Shown one piece after another: positions 20,413 to 31,408 of a stretch of DNA of 58,308 bases (its first letter is position 1; each line of letters begins with the position of its first letter). The position numbers and the translations under genes are program-made. The DNA comes from Flavobacteriales bacterium. Its GTDB lineage: Bacteria > Bacteroidota > Bacteroidia > NS11-12g > UBA955. The notes under the pieces were generated by a model that saw only the letters and a program-made list of their open reading frames with translations, ran no database searches and had not been told where the DNA came from. The DNA lies in assembly GCA_024643755.1 (NCBI GenBank), contig JAHEMG010000004.1:1599-59906 (forward strand), written 5' to 3'.

Positions 20413-21129
20413 ATGGACTTATCCTGGTTAGAAAGAACCGAATTGTTGATTGGCAAAGAATCGGTGGAACGATTGTCTTCGCGCAATGTGTTGATTGTGG
20501 GACTTGGTGGTGTTGGAAGCTTCGCAGCAGAGTTTGTGGCGAGGGCAGGCATTGGCAATTTAACAATCATTGATGGGGATGTTGTAGATAAAACCAATAA
20601 AAACAGGCAATTGCCCGCTTTAACAAGCACCGTAGGTTTAAAGAAGGCTGATCTTATGGCAGCGAGAATACGCGATATCAATCCCGATGTCAACTTACGG
20701 GTGATTGATTCATTTCAGCGACCTGAGCACACACAAGAATTGGTTCGTCATGAGAAATTCGATTATGTGATGGATTGCATCGACTCGGTAACGCCCAAGG
20801 TTTATTTGATCAGAAGTTGTGTTGAAAACGGCCAACGTTTGATTTCTTCTATGGGTGCTGGCGGCAAATTGGATGCGTCTTTGGTAGATGTGACAGATAT
20901 TGGAAAAACCTATAATTGTCCGTTCGCCAAAAACGTTCGTAAAAGATTACACAAGAATGGCATTTATTCAGGTTTCAAAGCAGTGTTCAACAAGGGTGAA
21001 CTTTGCAGGGACTCGGTACGACTAACGGATGGCAGTAATTTTAAAAAGTCGTTTTACGGAACGATTTCCTACATGCCTGCCCTATTTGGATTGAGAATGG
21101 CGGCTGAAGTCATAGAAGATTTGCGGTAA
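20413..21129 (+). CDS. tcdA: tRNA threonylcarbamoyladenosine dehydratase (ThiF/E1-like)
   Basis: VLIVGLGGVGSFAAEFVARAGIGNLTIIDGDVVDKTNKNRQLPAL, CIDSVTPKVYLI; likely start MDLSWLERTELLIG. Confidence 0.88.
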   Translation: MDLSWLERTELLIGKESVERLSSRNVLIVGLGGVGSFAAEFVARAGIGNLTIIDGDVVDKTNKNRQLPALTSTVGLKKADLMAARIRDINPDVNLRVIDSFQRPEHTQELVRHEKFDYVMDCIDSVTPKVYLIRSCVENGQRLISSMGAGGKLDASLVDVTDIGKTYNCPFAKNVRKRLHKNGIYSGFKAVFNKGELCRDSVRLTDGSNFKKSFYGTISYMPALFGLRMAAEVIEDLR

Positions 21130-21132
21130 GGT

Positions 21133-21163
21133 TTTGGCAGATTGGTCCGGTTAATTATATTTG
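21133..21163 (+). promoter_or_regulatory. Consensus Bacteroidota sigma-ABfr promoter
   Basis: TTTG (21133-21136)-N19-TATATTTG (21156-21163), matching TTTG-N19-TAnnTTTG; ATG at 21173. Confidence 0.75.
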
Positions 21164-21172
21164 GGGAACATT

Positions 21173-21634
21173 ATGAAAAAAATCATCTTTAGTATTTCGG
21201 CTGTGGCGATGTTGTTCGCAGCTTCTTGTGATTCAAATGGCACAAACGGCGGCGCCATCGACATCAGTGGCAAAACCAAGCAGGAAGTTTTCATGTTGCA
21301 TGCATGGGACTTGAGTTCTTGGAATGATAGTTCAAGCCAGGACAACTACGATAACATTGAAGCTTGTATGAAAGACGATTTCTACACGTTTATTTCTACA
21401 TCACAAGTTGAAATCAACCGTTCAAGTTTAAAATGTGATCCAGCAGATGCTACTACAGAGAAATTCGCATGGAATATGGCTAGCGCTGATGCTTCTCAAG
21501 TAACTGTATTCGGTTATACTTGGGATATTTCTTCTTTAACTGGCGAGCAGATTGTATTGCGTCGCAAATACTTGTACAACTTCGGTGGTACTACCGAGTA
21601 CATTTACTCAAAAGTTGTTTTGAAGAAACACTAA
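21173..21634 (+). CDS. Lipocalin-like lipoprotein
   Basis: Lipobox LFAASC; IEACMKDDFYTFISTSQVEINRSSLKCDPADATTEKFAWNM pattern of Bacteroidota lipocalin-like domains. Confidence 0.65.
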   Translation: MKKIIFSISAVAMLFAASCDSNGTNGGAIDISGKTKQEVFMLHAWDLSSWNDSSSQDNYDNIEACMKDDFYTFISTSQVEINRSSLKCDPADATTEKFAWNMASADASQVTVFGYTWDISSLTGEQIVLRRKYLYNFGGTTEYIYSKVVLKKH

Positions 21635-22638
21635 GAACCCAACAGTTTCAGACCCTCTTTGGCCAACGTGCAATTGGGGTTGATAGAAAGAGCGGCTTTG
21701 TATTCTTGCATAGCCGCTTTTTTGTTGCCCATTTTTTCATAGGAATACCCTTTCAGAGCCAGGGCATTTTCAAAAGATGGATTGAGATCCAAGGTCTTAT
21801 CACACCAATCAATACAAGCTTCGTGATTATCGAACAAAGATTGTATCACCGCCAAGTTATAATGAGCGTATACATGATTGGGATTCACTTTAATTACTCG
21901 TTCGTAATGGTCTTTGGCATCCGCGAATTTTGACTGCTTTTGCAAGATTAAACCCATGGTATACAAGGCCTCGTCGCTAAATTCATTCATTTTAACCGCC
22001 TTGGTAGCCCAAGCCAATAATTGTGGATCGTTGCGATAGTTCAGCATCATCACTTTCTGCATCACTGCATCGAAATTCTCAGGATTGATGGTAAGCGCTT
22101 TATCAATAATGGCTTCTGCTTTTACCGTGTCTTTCTGTTCTTTGTAAGCGATTGACAGCATTACATAGGCTGGATCTGCAAATTCTGGTTGGTCAAGCAA
22201 ATCCTTATATAATTTAATGGCTTCGGGATATTGTTGTCGCGCCAAATGATATTTTGCCAACAGTGATTTCGCTGCATGGTAATCGGGTTTCAGCGACAAG
22301 GCATCAGTAAGGTGCATTTTGACCTTCTCGGAGTTGGTGGAATCCATGGAAATCCATGTTTCCGCACAGCGAAAATGATAGAGTGGCTGCTTGGGATTTA
22401 ACGTAATGGCGAATTCAAAATCACCCACTGCATCGGAATATTTTTTCTCGTAATAGAAGGTGTTGGCCCGTTTATAGTATAGCTCAGCTTCTTCGGGTGA
22501 TTTATTGATTTTAGCAGAAATAGCACGAATATCCTCTGAGTAGTTGGTATCGTTTTCGCTGATGAAACGGCTGGTATCCCGTTCGTTGTTGCAAGAAAAA
22601 GCAAGGGATAGAATGATTGAGAAAACAATCTTCTTCAT
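21631..22638 (-). CDS. TPR-repeat lipoprotein
   Basis: MKKIVFSIILSLAFSCNNE lipobox; multiple TPR units. The upstream ORF extension runs through the tRNA gene and is rejected. Confidence 0.78.
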   Translation of the reverse strand: MKKIVFSIILSLAFSCNNERDTSRFISENDTNYSEDIRAISAKINKSPEEAELYYKRANTFYYEKKYSDAVGDFEFAITLNPKQPLYHFRCAETWISMDSTNSEKVKMHLTDALSLKPDYHAAKSLLAKYHLARQQYPEAIKLYKDLLDQPEFADPAYVMLSIAYKEQKDTVKAEAIIDKALTINPENFDAVMQKVMMLNYRNDPQLLAWATKAVKMNEFSDEALYTMGLILQKQSKFADAKDHYERVIKVNPNHVYAHYNLAVIQSLFDNHEACIDWCDKTLDLNPSFENALALKGYSYEKMGNKKAAMQEYKAALSINPNCTLAKEGLKLLGS

Positions 22639-22642
22639 TTGT

Positions 22643-22727
22643 GCTCGGGACGGGAATCGAACCCGTACTTTCATTACTGAAAACAGGATTTTAAGTCCTG
22701 CGCGTCTACCTATTCCGCCACCCGAGC
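22643..22727 (-). tRNA. tRNA-Leu (anticodon TAA)
   Basis: Minus strand GCTCGGGTGGCGGAATAGGTAGACGCGCAGGACTTAAAATCCTG...GGGTTCGATTCCCGTCCCGAGC: acceptor stem, long variable arm and T-arm present; CCA not encoded. Confidence 0.96.
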
Positions 22728-22758
22728 GAGGATGCAAAAGTACGAAATTCTCTTTGAA

Positions 22759-23985
22759 TTATTTCGCAATCGTTAGAATCGTGTTTGCAATGATGTCTGC
22801 TGCGGTTTCAATTTGCTCACGGTCAATGGTTAACGGTGGTGCAAATCGAATTGTATGGGTATGGGTTTGCTTGGCTAGGAGTCCATTTTGTTTCAATGCC
22901 AAACACACATCATAGGCGGTTTTTCCGTCGCCAAACGGACGAATGTCAATCGCATTCAACAATCCTTTCCCCCGAACGGTGGATACCAATGGCGAGTTGA
23001 TTGACCGCAAACGTTCCCGGAATAACTGTCCCATCGCCTCCGCATTTGCTGGCAAATCTTCATCTACCAACACGTTCAATGCCGCCATCGCTACGGCGCA
23101 AGCCAACGGATTACCGCCGAAAGTGGATCCATGCTGACCGGGGTGCAAGACATTCATGACTTCATGGTTGGCCAAAACCGCGCTCACCGGAAACACACCG
23201 CCGCCTAACGCTTTGCCAAGAATCACGATATCTGGTTTCACGCCGGCATGGTCAGTGCACAACATTTTGCCTGTTCTACCCAATCCTGTTTGAACTTCAT
23301 CGGCAATCCACAATACATTGTATTTGCTGCAAAGTGCCCTTACACCGGACAAATAATCATCATCGGGGACAATCACACCGGCTTCGCCCTGAATTGGCTC
23401 AACCATAAATGCAGCAACATGACCTTGCTGAAAAGCTTTATCAAGGGCTTCCAAGTCGTTGTAGGGAACAATTTCAAATCCTGGTACAAACGGGCCAAAA
23501 TCACCATAACTATCGGGATCTTGAGAAGTAGAAATCGCTGCGATAGTTCTACCCCAGAAATTGCCTGAGGCAAATACAATTTTGGCTTGATTTTGGGGAA
23601 TCCCTTTGATGGTGTAGCCCCATTTCCTGGCTAATTTAATGGCGGTCTCCCCTCCTTCTACACCTGTATTCATTGGCAAAACACGATCATACCCCAACAA
23701 AGAGGTAATATATTGCTCAAATGGACCTAACTGATCGTTGTGAAATGCACGACTGGTGAGGGTAATTCGATTACTCTGGGCATGCAAAGCCGCGATGATT
23801 TTGGGGTGACAATGTCCTTGATTCACCGCAGAATACGCCGATAAAAAGTCGAAATAGCGATTCCCTTCAACATCCCACACATACACGCCTTCCCCTTTCG
23901 TTAATACCACTGGCAATGGGTGATAGTTGTGTGCGCCGAACTGATTTTCTAAGTCAATGTAATGTTGGGAATTTGCAGTACTCAT
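22759..23985 (-). CDS. rocD: Ornithine aminotransferase
   Basis: [66 protein letters not shown] lysine region [20 protein letters not shown]. Confidence 0.93.
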   Translation of the reverse strand: MSTANSQHYIDLENQFGAHNYHPLPVVLTKGEGVYVWDVEGNRYFDFLSAYSAVNQGHCHPKIIAALHAQSNRITLTSRAFHNDQLGPFEQYITSLLGYDRVLPMNTGVEGGETAIKLARKWGYTIKGIPQNQAKIVFASGNFWGRTIAAISTSQDPDSYGDFGPFVPGFEIVPYNDLEALDKAFQQGHVAAFMVEPIQGEAGVIVPDDDYLSGVRALCSKYNVLWIADEVQTGLGRTGKMLCTDHAGVKPDIVILGKALGGGVFPVSAVLANHEVMNVLHPGQHGSTFGGNPLACAVAMAALNVLVDEDLPANAEAMGQLFRERLRSINSPLVSTVRGKGLLNAIDIRPFGDGKTAYDVCLALKQNGLLAKQTHTHTIRFAPPLTIDREQIETAADIIANTILTIAK

Positions 23986-23989
23986 GATA

Positions 23990-23997
23990 CAAAGGTA
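23990..23997 (-). promoter_or_regulatory. -7 element (TACCTTTG) for rocD
   Basis: CAAAGGTA on the plus strand; 4 nt from the rocD ATG. Confidence 0.5.
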
Positions 23998-24011
23998 ATG
24001 TCTGTAAGTTG

Positions 24012-24042
24012 TTTGAAATACTGCAGCATCTATGTATCTTCG
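24012..24042 (+). promoter_or_regulatory. Bacteroidota-type promoter
   Basis: TTTG (24012-24015)-N19-TATCTTCG (24035-24042), one mismatch in the -7; ATG at 24047. Confidence 0.6.
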
Positions 24043-24046
24043 GAAC

Positions 24047-27000
24047 ATGTGGGTAATCCATAGGTTAATATCGCTTTCGGCATGGCAAAAAGTCCATAGG
24101 TTTGGCATATCAACCTGGCTGTTTTTAGTTGGCTATCTCATTGCAGCACCAACAATTGCACAGACAAAACAGTGGCATTTTGATCGAATCAATCTCGAAT
24201 TGGTTGATCTCGATCCTTTGGCGACAGCATCATCAACACCTGCAATTGTTGACTCGACTTTTAAAATCACCATTGAAATCTTGTCGGAGTTTGAACGAAC
24301 CTTGGGATACAAACTTACAGAGCAGTTACACTTGAGATTGTTTTTATCGCGGGCAGAATACCAATCAAATTTGCAACAACATGCGGTATGGTTGGAGCGA
24401 TATCAGTCTGATTACAGCAACCGAACTAGTAATTACTACCCGGTTTTACTTACAGAGGAAATCGCTGAAATCAACATTCAATTGCGGTACCTAGTTGCCC
24501 ATTTCACTTTGAATGAATTTTTGAATGGAAGCAGTATCCGACAGAAAATGACTCAATCGGGATACCAACAGTTTCCAAGTTGGATGTTTCAAGGCCTTTG
24601 TGCTTTTTGGGCAGGTGGCTGGAATATTCAGGCCAATGACGAATTTAACTATCATTACCACAAAGGCGCATTTACATCACCCAATTCAATCGATCCACTT
24701 GGAGCCCAAGTGTACGGAAGAAGAATTTGGTATGTTTGGCAAGAGCTTTATGGTCAGACCGCCTATTCAAATTTTTGGTTTATTCTAAAATACACGGGAA
24801 ATCCATCTGCTGCAGTCGAGTTTCTTACGGGCATGAAATTCAACGATTGGTATCGCTCAGAAAACCTCCATTTGGTCGACCGCAGACCTGAAACAACAAA
24901 TTCAGATATTTCTATTCAATCATCAAACGGCAATGCACCGTTATTGAGTATACATCCACTGGGCAGACAAGGGCATTATCTATTTCAATTGTATATTCCC
25001 GATGAAGAGCATTGGGTCATTGAAAGTCCATCACCACGTCACAGAAAAGAAAACCTATTCAACTATAGAAACACCCATGCAAAGTTGATCGCGGATGCTG
25101 TGTTTTACATGGTAACAGTCTTACCGAGAGCAAATCCAGAGGCGCCCGTTTCATTGAAACAAACATCCGTATTACAAGAAACCATCTGGCAAATCGATAC
25201 CCATGGCATTATAACCGGCAAAACAAACTGCCCCTCACCCATTAATTCTGCCCCTCACTTTCTTCGAAAGTCACAAATTTTTGTCGCTGCGAAATCAGAA
25301 AAAGTAAATTCCTCCTTAATATTTTCGCTCATCAAATGTCCGCTGTCTGATCGTCAATCCACGCTTGAATTGAGCAGAACGAATAACGGAACACGAACTA
25401 CCGTTTGGACAGACACGATCAATTCAAATGAATTTGTTCGTGGGTTAATCATTGAAAGCAACAATCAAATTAGCTTTATACAATCATCAAACTATCAATG
25501 GTTTATACATTTTACAAAAATTGAAGACACCACCATTTTTCGTTGGAAAATTCCCATTGACGGTCATTTCGTGAATCAGTATTTAACCAAAAATAAGATT
25601 GGAGAATCCGAGATTCTGGAACATCGTTACAGCCACAACAAGGCGTTGATTCGAAAAATGGATATCGGCACTGCTTCAGCCAATGAAATTCAGGCCATGA
25701 AGTGGAAACAGGAACAGCAAGATTCGAGCAAGATGGTCACCTCTCCTTTAAAGCCGTTATTGTTGGAAGAAAAACTGGAACACGCCGACACTTGGACTTA
25801 CTTGTCGCCATTTCCAGTTAACATAAAATCGCCGAACGACAATCGATCCAATACAATCGCATTTCAATCCGCATCGGTGAAGATTGCCTCGACCAAAGCG
25901 ACAGCTACGCTTGAGCAAGGCGGTCTGTGCTTGAGCAATGAAGAACCCATGGCTTTTCGGGCACCCAGCGTCGTAAATCCAAACAGTTGGTACAATCATC
26001 CATTGACACCGGAAATTCGTTTTTATTTGAAGAACCCCCGATGGGGCAACACTGTAAAATTGGGCCTACTATCGAATTTGCCCATGAACAGAATCGCCAT
26101 TCGCTTGGAACAAACATGGAATTTGGGCAAGTGGACGATTCAACAACAGTATTTCCATCGCAGCCGAGACTATTATGAACGCGAATCGGTGTTGTTTCAA
26201 AATGTAGGCGATCAAATTCAAATGAGCCTGGGCAAGAATTACGGAAAAGCCATCGCCCTAACAATTTCGGGACAATACCAGCGTGATATTTTATTTCAGA
26301 AAATCAACCGTCCGTTTTCCGTTCTGAAGCAAGACAACACACTTGCCTCCAAATCCTTGTTTTTTAAAGCCAATTACAACCATGAAGGATACAATCCCCG
26401 TCGGGCAAACCGATACCAAGCCACCGTTTCTGGCATGTTGGGCATAAGTCATTATGCAATCAAGGGTTTTAAGGGATCTGGCTATCAATTGCAGTGGTCG
26501 GGAGGCATCGTAAAACCCATCGCGTCTTGGATTGAACTTGAAACCCGTGGATATTTGAATTTGAGCGGTGGCAATGTCAGGACGCAGTTTTGGGTTGGTG
26601 GATCTCAGGGTTGGATTGAACCCAAACCATGGTTGGTTAACCAGAAAACAGAAATTGAAAAGTATAACTTGTATGCTTACCGACAAGTGGGCGGATATGT
26701 TCGAGGATTTTTGACCGGTGAAAGGATTGGGCATTCTTCAGCCGTTTTGAATATGTCGGTCAGCGTTAGTCCTTATGCCAAATTCCACCAAAACCTGATC
26801 AAATCAAACATCTTACAGTCGTTGAAAATTTATGGATTTTTCGATCTTGGCAGTGCTTACATCGGTTCAAGTCCGAAAGCCCCCGAAAACCCTTTCAACT
26901 TGGCTACATTTTCTACGCCAAATTATCGTTTGAATATATTTGCGGATCGCAATCCATGGATCGCGGGTAGTGGTTTTGGCGTGAGCAGTTACGTCCTTAG

Positions 27001-27091
27001 AATGCCAATTCGCTATGAAGTGGCTTGGGGCCTAAAGGAAGGGAAATTTCTTAGTCCAATCCAACATGTTTGTATGTCTTGGAATTTTTAA
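24047..27091 (+). CDS. Large secreted protein: degenerate peptidase-MA-like N-terminus plus C-terminal BamA-like beta-barrel
   Basis: About 1014 aa; [19 protein letters not shown] resembles PxWxxEGxAxY of MA-like peptidases; C-terminus [31 protein letters not shown]...MSWNF resembles surface-antigen barrels. Confidence 0.55.
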   Translation: MWVIHRLISLSAWQKVHRFGISTWLFLVGYLIAAPTIAQTKQWHFDRINLELVDLDPLATASSTPAIVDSTFKITIEILSEFERTLGYKLTEQLHLRLFLSRAEYQSNLQQHAVWLERYQSDYSNRTSNYYPVLLTEEIAEINIQLRYLVAHFTLNEFLNGSSIRQKMTQSGYQQFPSWMFQGLCAFWAGGWNIQANDEFNYHYHKGAFTSPNSIDPLGAQVYGRRIWYVWQELYGQTAYSNFWFILKYTGNPSAAVEFLTGMKFNDWYRSENLHLVDRRPETTNSDISIQSSNGNAPLLSIHPLGRQGHYLFQLYIPDEEHWVIESPSPRHRKENLFNYRNTHAKLIADAVFYMVTVLPRANPEAPVSLKQTSVLQETIWQIDTHGIITGKTNCPSPINSAPHFLRKSQIFVAAKSEKVNSSLIFSLIKCPLSDRQSTLELSRTNNGTRTTVWTDTINSNEFVRGLIIESNNQISFIQSSNYQWFIHFTKIEDTTIFRWKIPIDGHFVNQYLTKNKIGESEILEHRYSHNKALIRKMDIGTASANEIQAMKWKQEQQDSSKMVTSPLKPLLLEEKLEHADTWTYLSPFPVNIKSPNDNRSNTIAFQSASVKIASTKATATLEQGGLCLSNEEPMAFRAPSVVNPNSWYNHPLTPEIRFYLKNPRWGNTVKLGLLSNLPMNRIAIRLEQTWNLGKWTIQQQYFHRSRDYYERESVLFQNVGDQIQMSLGKNYGKAIALTISGQYQRDILFQKINRPFSVLKQDNTLASKSLFFKANYNHEGYNPRRANRYQATVSGMLGISHYAIKGFKGSGYQLQWSGGIVKPIASWIELETRGYLNLSGGNVRTQFWVGGSQGWIEPKPWLVNQKTEIEKYNLYAYRQVGGYVRGFLTGERIGHSSAVLNMSVSVSPYAKFHQNLIKSNILQSLKIYGFFDLGSAYIGSSPKAPENPFNLATFSTPNYRLNIFADRNPWIAGSGFGVSSYVLRMPIRYEVAWGLKEGKFLSPIQHVCMSWNF

Positions 27092-27159
27092 GGATTTAAC
27101 GAAAAAAACGTGACCAAATTGATGTGTTTTGTGTTTATTTTGCAACACACAATAAACCC

Positions 27160-28185
27160 ATGAGTTTTTTTAGTTTTCTGACCCAAGAACTTGCAATTGA
27201 CCTCGGTACGGCCAATACGTTGATCATTCACAAAGACAAAGTAGTTGTTGACGAGCCGAGCATTATTGCGATAGAGCGCAATACTGGCAACGTGATTGCC
27301 ATCGGCAAGGATGCCATGCAAATGTTTGGAAAAGAAAATGAGGGTATTAAGACCATCCGCCCGTTGAAAGATGGTGTGATTGCCGATTTCCAAGCTGCTG
27401 AGCATATGATTCGGGGCATGATCAAAATGATGAACCAGAAACAGCGTTGGATTTCTCCACAGTTGAAAATGGTCATTTGTATTCCGAGTGGTATCACTGA
27501 AGTTGAAAAACGTGCGGTGAAAGACTCTGCAGAGCGCAGTGGTGCGAAAGAAGTTTATTTGATACACGAGCCAATGGCCGCTGCGGTGGGTATTGGCATT
27601 GACGTTACCCAGCCACAAGGAAACATGATTGTTGACATTGGAGGGGGTACAACAGAGATCGCTATCATCGCATTGGGTGGTATTGTTTGTGACGAAAGCA
27701 TCCGCGTTGCTGGAGATGAATTCAATTTGGATATTTTGGAATACATGCGTCGCGAACACAACTTGTTGATTGGCGAGCGCACTGCAGAAAAAATCAAAAT
27801 TCATATTGGCTCTGCATTGCAAGAATTGGATACGCCGCCCGAGGATTACGCCGTATTCGGTCGCGATTTGATGACAGGTATTCCCAAGCAAATCATAGTA
27901 AGTTACAGCGAAATTGCGCGTGCTTTGGACAAGAGCATCATGAAAGTTGAAGAAGCTGTACTTCGCGCACTCGAACAATCACCACCAGAATTGAGCGCAG
28001 ATATTTTGGCCAATGGAATTTGGTTGACTGGCGGCGGTGCATTGTTGCGTGGACTTGACAAGCGAATTTCAGCGAAAACCAAACTGCGTGTGCACATTGC
28101 AGAAGATCCATTGCGTGCGGTCGTTAGAGGCACAGGCACGGCATTGAAAAATATCGGACGATTCAAATTCTTGATGACAGCATAA
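27160..28185 (+). CDS. mreB: Rod shape-determining protein MreB
   Basis: AIDLGTANTLI, DIGGGTTEIAIIALGGIV, ANGIWLTGGGALLRGLDKRI; likely start MSFFSFLTQELAID. Confidence 0.97.
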   Translation: MSFFSFLTQELAIDLGTANTLIIHKDKVVVDEPSIIAIERNTGNVIAIGKDAMQMFGKENEGIKTIRPLKDGVIADFQAAEHMIRGMIKMMNQKQRWISPQLKMVICIPSGITEVEKRAVKDSAERSGAKEVYLIHEPMAAAVGIGIDVTQPQGNMIVDIGGGTTEIAIIALGGIVCDESIRVAGDEFNLDILEYMRREHNLLIGERTAEKIKIHIGSALQELDTPPEDYAVFGRDLMTGIPKQIIVSYSEIARALDKSIMKVEEAVLRALEQSPPELSADILANGIWLTGGGALLRGLDKRISAKTKLRVHIAEDPLRAVVRGTGTALKNIGRFKFLMTA

Positions 28186-28196
28186 ATCGGTAAGCT

Positions 28197-29069
28197 ATGT
28201 TGGTCATATTCCGTTGGATACGGAATCAAGCACATCCTCTTTTGTTTGTCCTGCTCCTATTCAGCGCAGTCACACAAATTGTTCGATATCATTTTTACCA
28301 ACACAGCATTTATTTCGGTCAGGCACTTGGTGCGCACCGACAGTTAGACGCTTGGAAGTCAGATATCAAATCATACTTCAACCTGAAGAACGTTAACCAA
28401 CAACTGATTGCAGAGAACACATTGTTAAAGCAGCAGTTGAATTGGAATTTAACATTCAACTCTCCCAAGAGGGATAGCGCCTACAGGGACACCAACACCG
28501 GTAATTTTGTCAAGTACGAATACATCCAAGCGCGTGTCATTCGCAATAGCGTACAAGAACAAAACAACTTTATCATCTTGGATCGAGGTTTCAAGGACGG
28601 GATAAAGCGACACATGTCTGTGGTTTCGCCAATGGGCATCGTTGGTGTGGTGGTTGAGTCGGCTGAACATTACTCATTGGTTATGTCGGTCCTTAACTCC
28701 AAATTCGAAATCACCCCCTATTTCTACGACCTGAAAACAAGCCAAGGGGTAATATCCTGGAATGGCGAAGACCCCACCCTGGTTGATTTGGAAGAAGTCA
28801 ATCGCTTCGTGAAAGTAAAAAATGGCATGAAGCTTTTCACATCCAATTACTCCTTACTCTTCCCAGCCGGCATCCCGATTGGAACAATTGTATCGAGCAA
28901 CTCAAATTTGAAGTCGAATTTTCATCGCATCAAAGTGAAACTCGCCACTGATTTCGGACAATTAGACGTTGTTTCGGTAGTAAAGAATACGCATCAAAAG
29001 GAATTAGACGTCCTCAACCAAGCAATTCCTTCAAGTAACACAGAAGAAAACAATGATCGAAATCGCTAG
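28197..29069 (+). CDS. mreC: Rod shape-determining protein MreC
   Basis: 290 aa; directly after mreB; ARVIRNSVQEQNNFIILDRGFKDGIKRHMSVVSPMGIVGVVVE. Confidence 0.93.
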   Translation: MLVIFRWIRNQAHPLLFVLLLFSAVTQIVRYHFYQHSIYFGQALGAHRQLDAWKSDIKSYFNLKNVNQQLIAENTLLKQQLNWNLTFNSPKRDSAYRDTNTGNFVKYEYIQARVIRNSVQEQNNFIILDRGFKDGIKRHMSVVSPMGIVGVVVESAEHYSLVMSVLNSKFEITPYFYDLKTSQGVISWNGEDPTLVDLEEVNRFVKVKNGMKLFTSNYSLLFPAGIPIGTIVSSNSNLKSNFHRIKVKLATDFGQLDVVSVVKNTHQKELDVLNQAIPSSNTEENNDRNR

Positions 29070-29562
29070 ATATATTGTATCCGGATTGCTTTTGGCATTG
29101 GTGCAGACGTTCATCCTGCAGGAAGTTAATATTGCCTGGTGGATTAAGCCGATGCCCTATATCCTTTTGTTTTTAAATTTGCCTATTTCGGCGAACAAAT
29201 TTGGGGTGTTGATTGGTGCTTTTTTCTTTGGAATGACCATTGACGCATTCGCTGGTAGCTTAGGCATGCATACGGCTGCTTGTGTGACGTTGGTGTACGT
29301 AAAACACCACATCGACGCCTACTTTTTAGACGAAAACAGCATGCAATTACAGGGGCTGAGCTCCATGCACGAAGATTATAAAGGATGGCAATGGTATTAC
29401 ACGTATGTGTTTAGCTTGACGTTTATTCACCATTTGGTCTTCTTTATTTTTGATTATTTCCGTTGGTCGGCCCTACTCACCATGGTTTGGATCAGTTTCA
29501 CCAGCGCATTGGCCAGTGTCATTTTGATTCAGATTTTTAGGGCTCTTACGGGTAAACGTTAA
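29053..29562 (+). CDS. mreD: Rod shape-determining protein MreD
   Basis: 169 aa membrane protein overlapping the mreC 3' end. Confidence 0.85.
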   Translation: MIEIARYIVSGLLLALVQTFILQEVNIAWWIKPMPYILLFLNLPISANKFGVLIGAFFFGMTIDAFAGSLGMHTAACVTLVYVKHHIDAYFLDENSMQLQGLSSMHEDYKGWQWYYTYVFSLTFIHHLVFFIFDYFRWSALLTMVWISFTSALASVILIQIFRALTGKR

Positions 29563-29566
29563 TCAC

Positions 29567-31408
29567 ATGGACAAGAACAAGTCGAAACAGCTCGTCTTTT
29601 TGGGATTGATATTCTTCATTTTTGTTGTGTATACGCTTCGACTTGCCAGTTTGCAATTGGGCGATGTTCCCTATAAAAAGATGGCGATTAACAATGCGCT
29701 GAACAAAATCACTTTGTATCCATCACGCAGCAATGTGTTTGATCGCAAAGGAAAATTGATGGTATATAGCACCCAAATGTATGACCTGTCGGTTTTTCCT
29801 TTTGAAATCACCAAGTTGGATACGGGACTATTGTGCTCCATCTTGGAACTTGATATTCAGACAGTTAGAGGACTTATTGCCGATGCGAGGGTGAGGGCTA
29901 AAAAGCGACAGAAAAACAACTCATTCAATAACTCGGCACTTTTTTATGCCAACCTATCGAACAAGCAATTCACCCTGCTAAGAGAGAACATTTATAGACT
30001 TGATGGTTTTTTCATTGAATCGCGGACTGACCGTCAGTTTGCCACCGCTACACTCTCGCATGCATTGGGGTATTTGGGTGAGGCCGATGAAGAATTGATT
30101 GCCGCAGACAACTATTACCAGCCCGGAGATTTGGTGGGAATTACGGGCCTAGAGCGATTCTACGAAAAGCAAATTCGCGGAATCAAAGGTGTCAAAACCG
30201 TTTGGCAAGATCGCACCTACACTGAGCGAGGGGTAGTAAAAGACACCCAATTCAACTATCCAGCCACCGCAGGTCCCGATGTTATCAGCAGTTTGGATTT
30301 TGTATTACAGGAATACGGACGCTCATTGTTAAATGGGAAAAAAGGTAGTATTGTAGCCATCGAACCATCCACCGGTGAGGTCTTGGCCTTTATCAACAAT
30401 CCTGATTACGACCCAAACACAATGGTAGGTAGAGATCGGGCCAATACGTTTAAAACCTTATTGAGAGACCCTCAAAAACCTTTGTATAATCGCGCAGTTA
30501 AAGGGGTTTACCCTCCTGGATCAACGTTCAAAACTGTGATGGCTTTGATTGCGATGCAAGAAGGCGTTTTAACTCCTGAAACCACCCACGGTTGTGGCGG
30601 GGGCTATCGCTTGGGTAGTATCCGTGTGGGTTGTCACCCGCATGGTGGTCCGCTCGACCTCAGGGGATCCATTCGAATTTCGTGCAACAGTTATTATTGC
30701 CAAGTTTTTCGAGACATTATCGACAATCCCAAATACGGCGATGTAAAATTGGGGTATGCAGCATTGGAAAAACACTTGCGTTCATTTGGTTTGGGAAGTC
30801 CGCTCGATATTGACTTATTGGGTGAATCACGCGGTAATATCCCCTCTGTTTCTCAGCTCGATAGACGTCACGGCGACAGATGGAAAAGTAGCACCATCAT
30901 TTCTTTGAGTATCGGACAAGGTGAAATTTTACTAACCCCTTTACAAATGTGCAACACTGCTGCCATCATTGCGAACCGTGGCTGGTACTATTCTCCCCAC
31001 TTGGTGAAACGCATTGAAGGATTCAAGGATACGGCATGGGACAGGAAGTATAAGATTAAGAAATTCACCTCAGTGTCACCCCAATATTTTCAATATGTGA
31101 TTGATGGGATGTCGGAAGTTACAAAACCCGGCGGAACGGCGAATGGTACGGGCATTGAGGGAATCGAAATTTGCGCAAAAACCGGTACGGCACAGAACCC
31201 TCACGGTAAGGATCACTCTATTTATATTGCTTTCGCTCCAAAGGACAATCCCAAAATTGCGATTGCCGTGTTGGTAGAAAACGGAGGTTATGGGGCAACC
31301 TGGGCTGCACCAATCGCCAACTTAATGATTGAAAAGTATTTGCAAGGAAAGCCCGAATCCTCCAAACCCGAAATGGAAGAGCGAATTAAAACAAGCGTGA
31401 TTCAATAA
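29567..31408 (+). CDS. mrdA: Penicillin-binding protein 2
   Basis: PGSTFKTV (SxxK), SCNSYYC (SxN), KTGTAQNPHG (KTG); between mreD and rodA. Confidence 0.95.
   Translation: MDKNKSKQLVFLGLIFFIFVVYTLRLASLQLGDVPYKKMAINNALNKITLYPSRSNVFDRKGKLMVYSTQMYDLSVFPFEITKLDTGLLCSILELDIQTVRGLIADARVRAKKRQKNNSFNNSALFYANLSNKQFTLLRENIYRLDGFFIESRTDRQFATATLSHALGYLGEADEELIAADNYYQPGDLVGITGLERFYEKQIRGIKGVKTVWQDRTYTERGVVKDTQFNYPATAGPDVISSLDFVLQEYGRSLLNGKKGSIVAIEPSTGEVLAFINNPDYDPNTMVGRDRANTFKTLLRDPQKPLYNRAVKGVYPPGSTFKTVMALIAMQEGVLTPETTHGCGGGYRLGSIRVGCHPHGGPLDLRGSIRISCNSYYCQVFRDIIDNPKYGDVKLGYAALEKHLRSFGLGSPLDIDLLGESRGNIPSVSQLDRRHGDRWKSSTIISLSIGQGEILLTPLQMCNTAAIIANRGWYYSPHLVKRIEGFKDTAWDRKYKIKKFTSVSPQYFQYVIDGMSEVTKPGGTANGTGIEGIEICAKTGTAQNPHGKDHSIYIAFAPKDNPKIAIAVLVENGGYGATWAAPIANLMIEKYLQGKPESSKPEMEERIKTSVIQ

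Noticed and set aside
22639-22737. Upstream extension of the TPR lipoprotein ORF (MHPRSGGGIGRRAGLK...)
   Set aside because: It is a translation of the tRNA-Leu gene; a lipoprotein signal begins at the ATG at 22638.
27088-27978. 296-aa open frame antisense to mreB
   Set aside because: mreB is unambiguous on the other strand; the antisense frame is rich in H/N/F with no recognisable domain, as expected from codon-bias shadow.
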